A DNA stretch of 64,000 nucleotides from Oasisia sp. SBJ-2009 (taxonomy: Eukaryota > Annelida > Polychaeta > Sabellida > Siboglinidae). This document shows, piece after piece, positions 63,401 to 64,000 of the stretch. The notes under the pieces were generated by a model, which was not told the origin of the DNA, ran no database searches, and was given only the letters and a program-made list of their open reading frames with translations. The DNA is taken from the NCBI GenBank assembly GCA_964017155.1, contig OZ024855.1, positions 3,889,690 through 3,953,689 on the forward strand, in the 5' to 3' direction. Positions within the stretch are counted from its first letter, which is position 1. The number at the start of each line of letters is the position of its first letter. A program made the position numbers and the translations under genes.

Positions 63401-64000
63401 CAATTATAATCATCTTGCGCATATTTATGTTTTATATACAGCGCGTCTTAGCAGACTTTTGAGGTCGAAAAGACAGCGCGGTCGGCATAAACAAACTGTT
63501 TATCGCTCATTTCGTATGCTCAGCGGAATAACATGCACCGCTGCGCTTGCGACTGGAACAAATCGCGCTGTCTTTTCGACCTCAAAAGTTTGCCAAGACG
63601 CGCTGTTTATAAAACATAAATACGCGCAAGATGATTATAATTGAATGAATTCATTTAATCAAGTATCAAATGTTGGCAAAAATACTGATATAATAGCAAC
63701 ACTGAGATGGGTCCGACTTGTACATAAGTTCCAAATAGTGAAATACTGAAAACAAATTGAGAGTATACGTGCTTTTATGAGAGAGTGCGCGTGAAGGTAC
63801 GAGCCCGCAAGTCTAGGGATTTATGTACAAGTCGGGCCCTCCTCAATTTTGGTATTATAACTGTATCTTGGTCAACATTTGATACTTGATTTTGTTAATT
63901 CTATCAATTATAATCATCTTGCGCATATTTATGTTTTATATACAGCGCGTCTTAGCAGACTTTTGAGGTCTAAAAGACAGCGCGGTCGGCATAAACAAAC
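57412..64000. repeat. Terminal domain with private variants and an irregular higher-order pattern
   Basis: Anchors and classes: 57412 a2, 57916 a3, 58420 a2, 58924 a3, 59428 a2, 59932 a1, 60435 a3, 60939 a2, 61443 a2, 61947 a3, 62451 a2, 62955 a1, 63459 a2, 63963 partial. Private markers: GAGGTCTAAAAGAC (57412, 58924, 61443, 63963), CTGGAACAAATC with GAGATGGGTCC downstream (58420, 59428, 60939, 62451, 63459), TTCATTTTG left arms (57916, 61947), and TGTAAATAAG with CGTGCTGTTATAAG after four a3 units. The trio 57412-57916-58420 recurs at 61443-61947-62451, 4031 bp later. The pair 60939-61443 recurs at 63459-63963, 2520 bp later, including GGGCCCTCCTC. Confidence 0.82.

Larger units (their letters stand above)
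1..64000. repeat. Tandem satellite array, ~504-bp unit, 127 complete copies
   Basis: The same ~504-bp unit follows itself head to tail from the first base to the last. The anchor TTGAGGTC recurs at 2, 506, 1010, 1514 and so on to 63963, a mean step of about 503.6 bp. Most length variation comes from one A in core B (AAAACAAATTG gives 504, AAAACAATTG gives 503). Units differ mainly by scattered substitutions, and nothing foreign interrupts them, so there is no gene-free stretch left to describe separately. One hand-counted unit (961-1464) has 193 G+C of 504 and about 27 CpG. Organisation, length and lack of coding content fit a eukaryotic satellite. I do not recognise the family. Array edges lie outside the window. 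Confidence 0.98.

Noticed and set aside
1..64000. CRISPR array
   Set aside because: There is no alternation of short identical repeats with unrelated spacers. The ~504-bp period consists of sequence that is similar throughout.
1..64000. Ribosomal DNA spacer, telomeric repeat or viral repeat region
   Set aside because: No rRNA gene, no short G-rich telomeric motif, and no viral gene appears among 127 units. The period and dyad layout match none of the repeat classes I recognise.
57412..64000. Orientation switches (inverted blocks) in the array
   Set aside because: Because units are nearly self-complementary, apparent inversions are expected in any search. Core A and core B, the only orientation markers, read the same way in every unit from 2 to 63963.

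Overview
The whole 64 kb window is one uninterrupted tandem satellite array. Reading a fixed anchor (the TTGAGGTC step, first seen at position 2, last at 63963) I count 127 complete repeat units plus a truncated one, with a mean period of about 503.6 bp. Units are 504 or 503 bp, with rare 501 and 505. I find no gene, RNA gene, transposon insertion, CRISPR array or unique sequence, and neither edge of the array is reached. The short open frames that recur in every unit are by-products of repetition.

The unusual point is the architecture of the unit. It is almost entirely self-complementary. Two 169-bp arms, reverse complements of each other without a gap at about 90% identity in the copy I aligned base by base, alternate with two 83-bp cores that are not self-complementary (core A and core B). 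The order is left arm, core A, right arm, core B, repeated. Every unit therefore has two dyad centres 252 bp apart, and the array is close to being its own reverse complement. Short hairpins are nested in both cores.

Sequence variants divide the array into local higher-order repeats. I classed units by core A: a1 CGTATGCTCAGCGGAGT, a2 CGTATGCTCAGCGGAAT, a3 CTTATGTTCAGCGGAGT, a4 CGTACGCTCAG, a5 CGTACGTTCAG, a6 CGTATGCTCGG. The layout is: 1-9.1 kb, mixed, with a blurred 8-unit register; 9.1-13.1 kb, mixed; 13.1-20.7 kb, a6-rich with alternating dimers and a 9-unit echo; 20.7-25.2 kb, three 3-unit repeats; 25.2-30.0 kb, mixed; 30.0-34.0 kb, a near-identical 4-unit duplication; 35.8-47.0 kb, a run of 2518-bp 5-unit repeats; 51.4-56.4 kb, a 2516-bp 5-unit duplication; 57.4-64 kb, a young domain with private variants.

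This looks like eukaryotic constitutive heterochromatin (centromeric, pericentromeric, or on a B or sex chromosome). The species cannot be read from the sequence. One hand-counted unit is about 38% GC with about 27 CpG where about 18-19 are expected. This absence of CpG depletion argues against a heavily CpG-methylated germline and would suit many insects and other invertebrates. The functional suggestions below (cruciforms, hairpin RNA, nucleosome phasing, arm-to-arm conversion) are inference.
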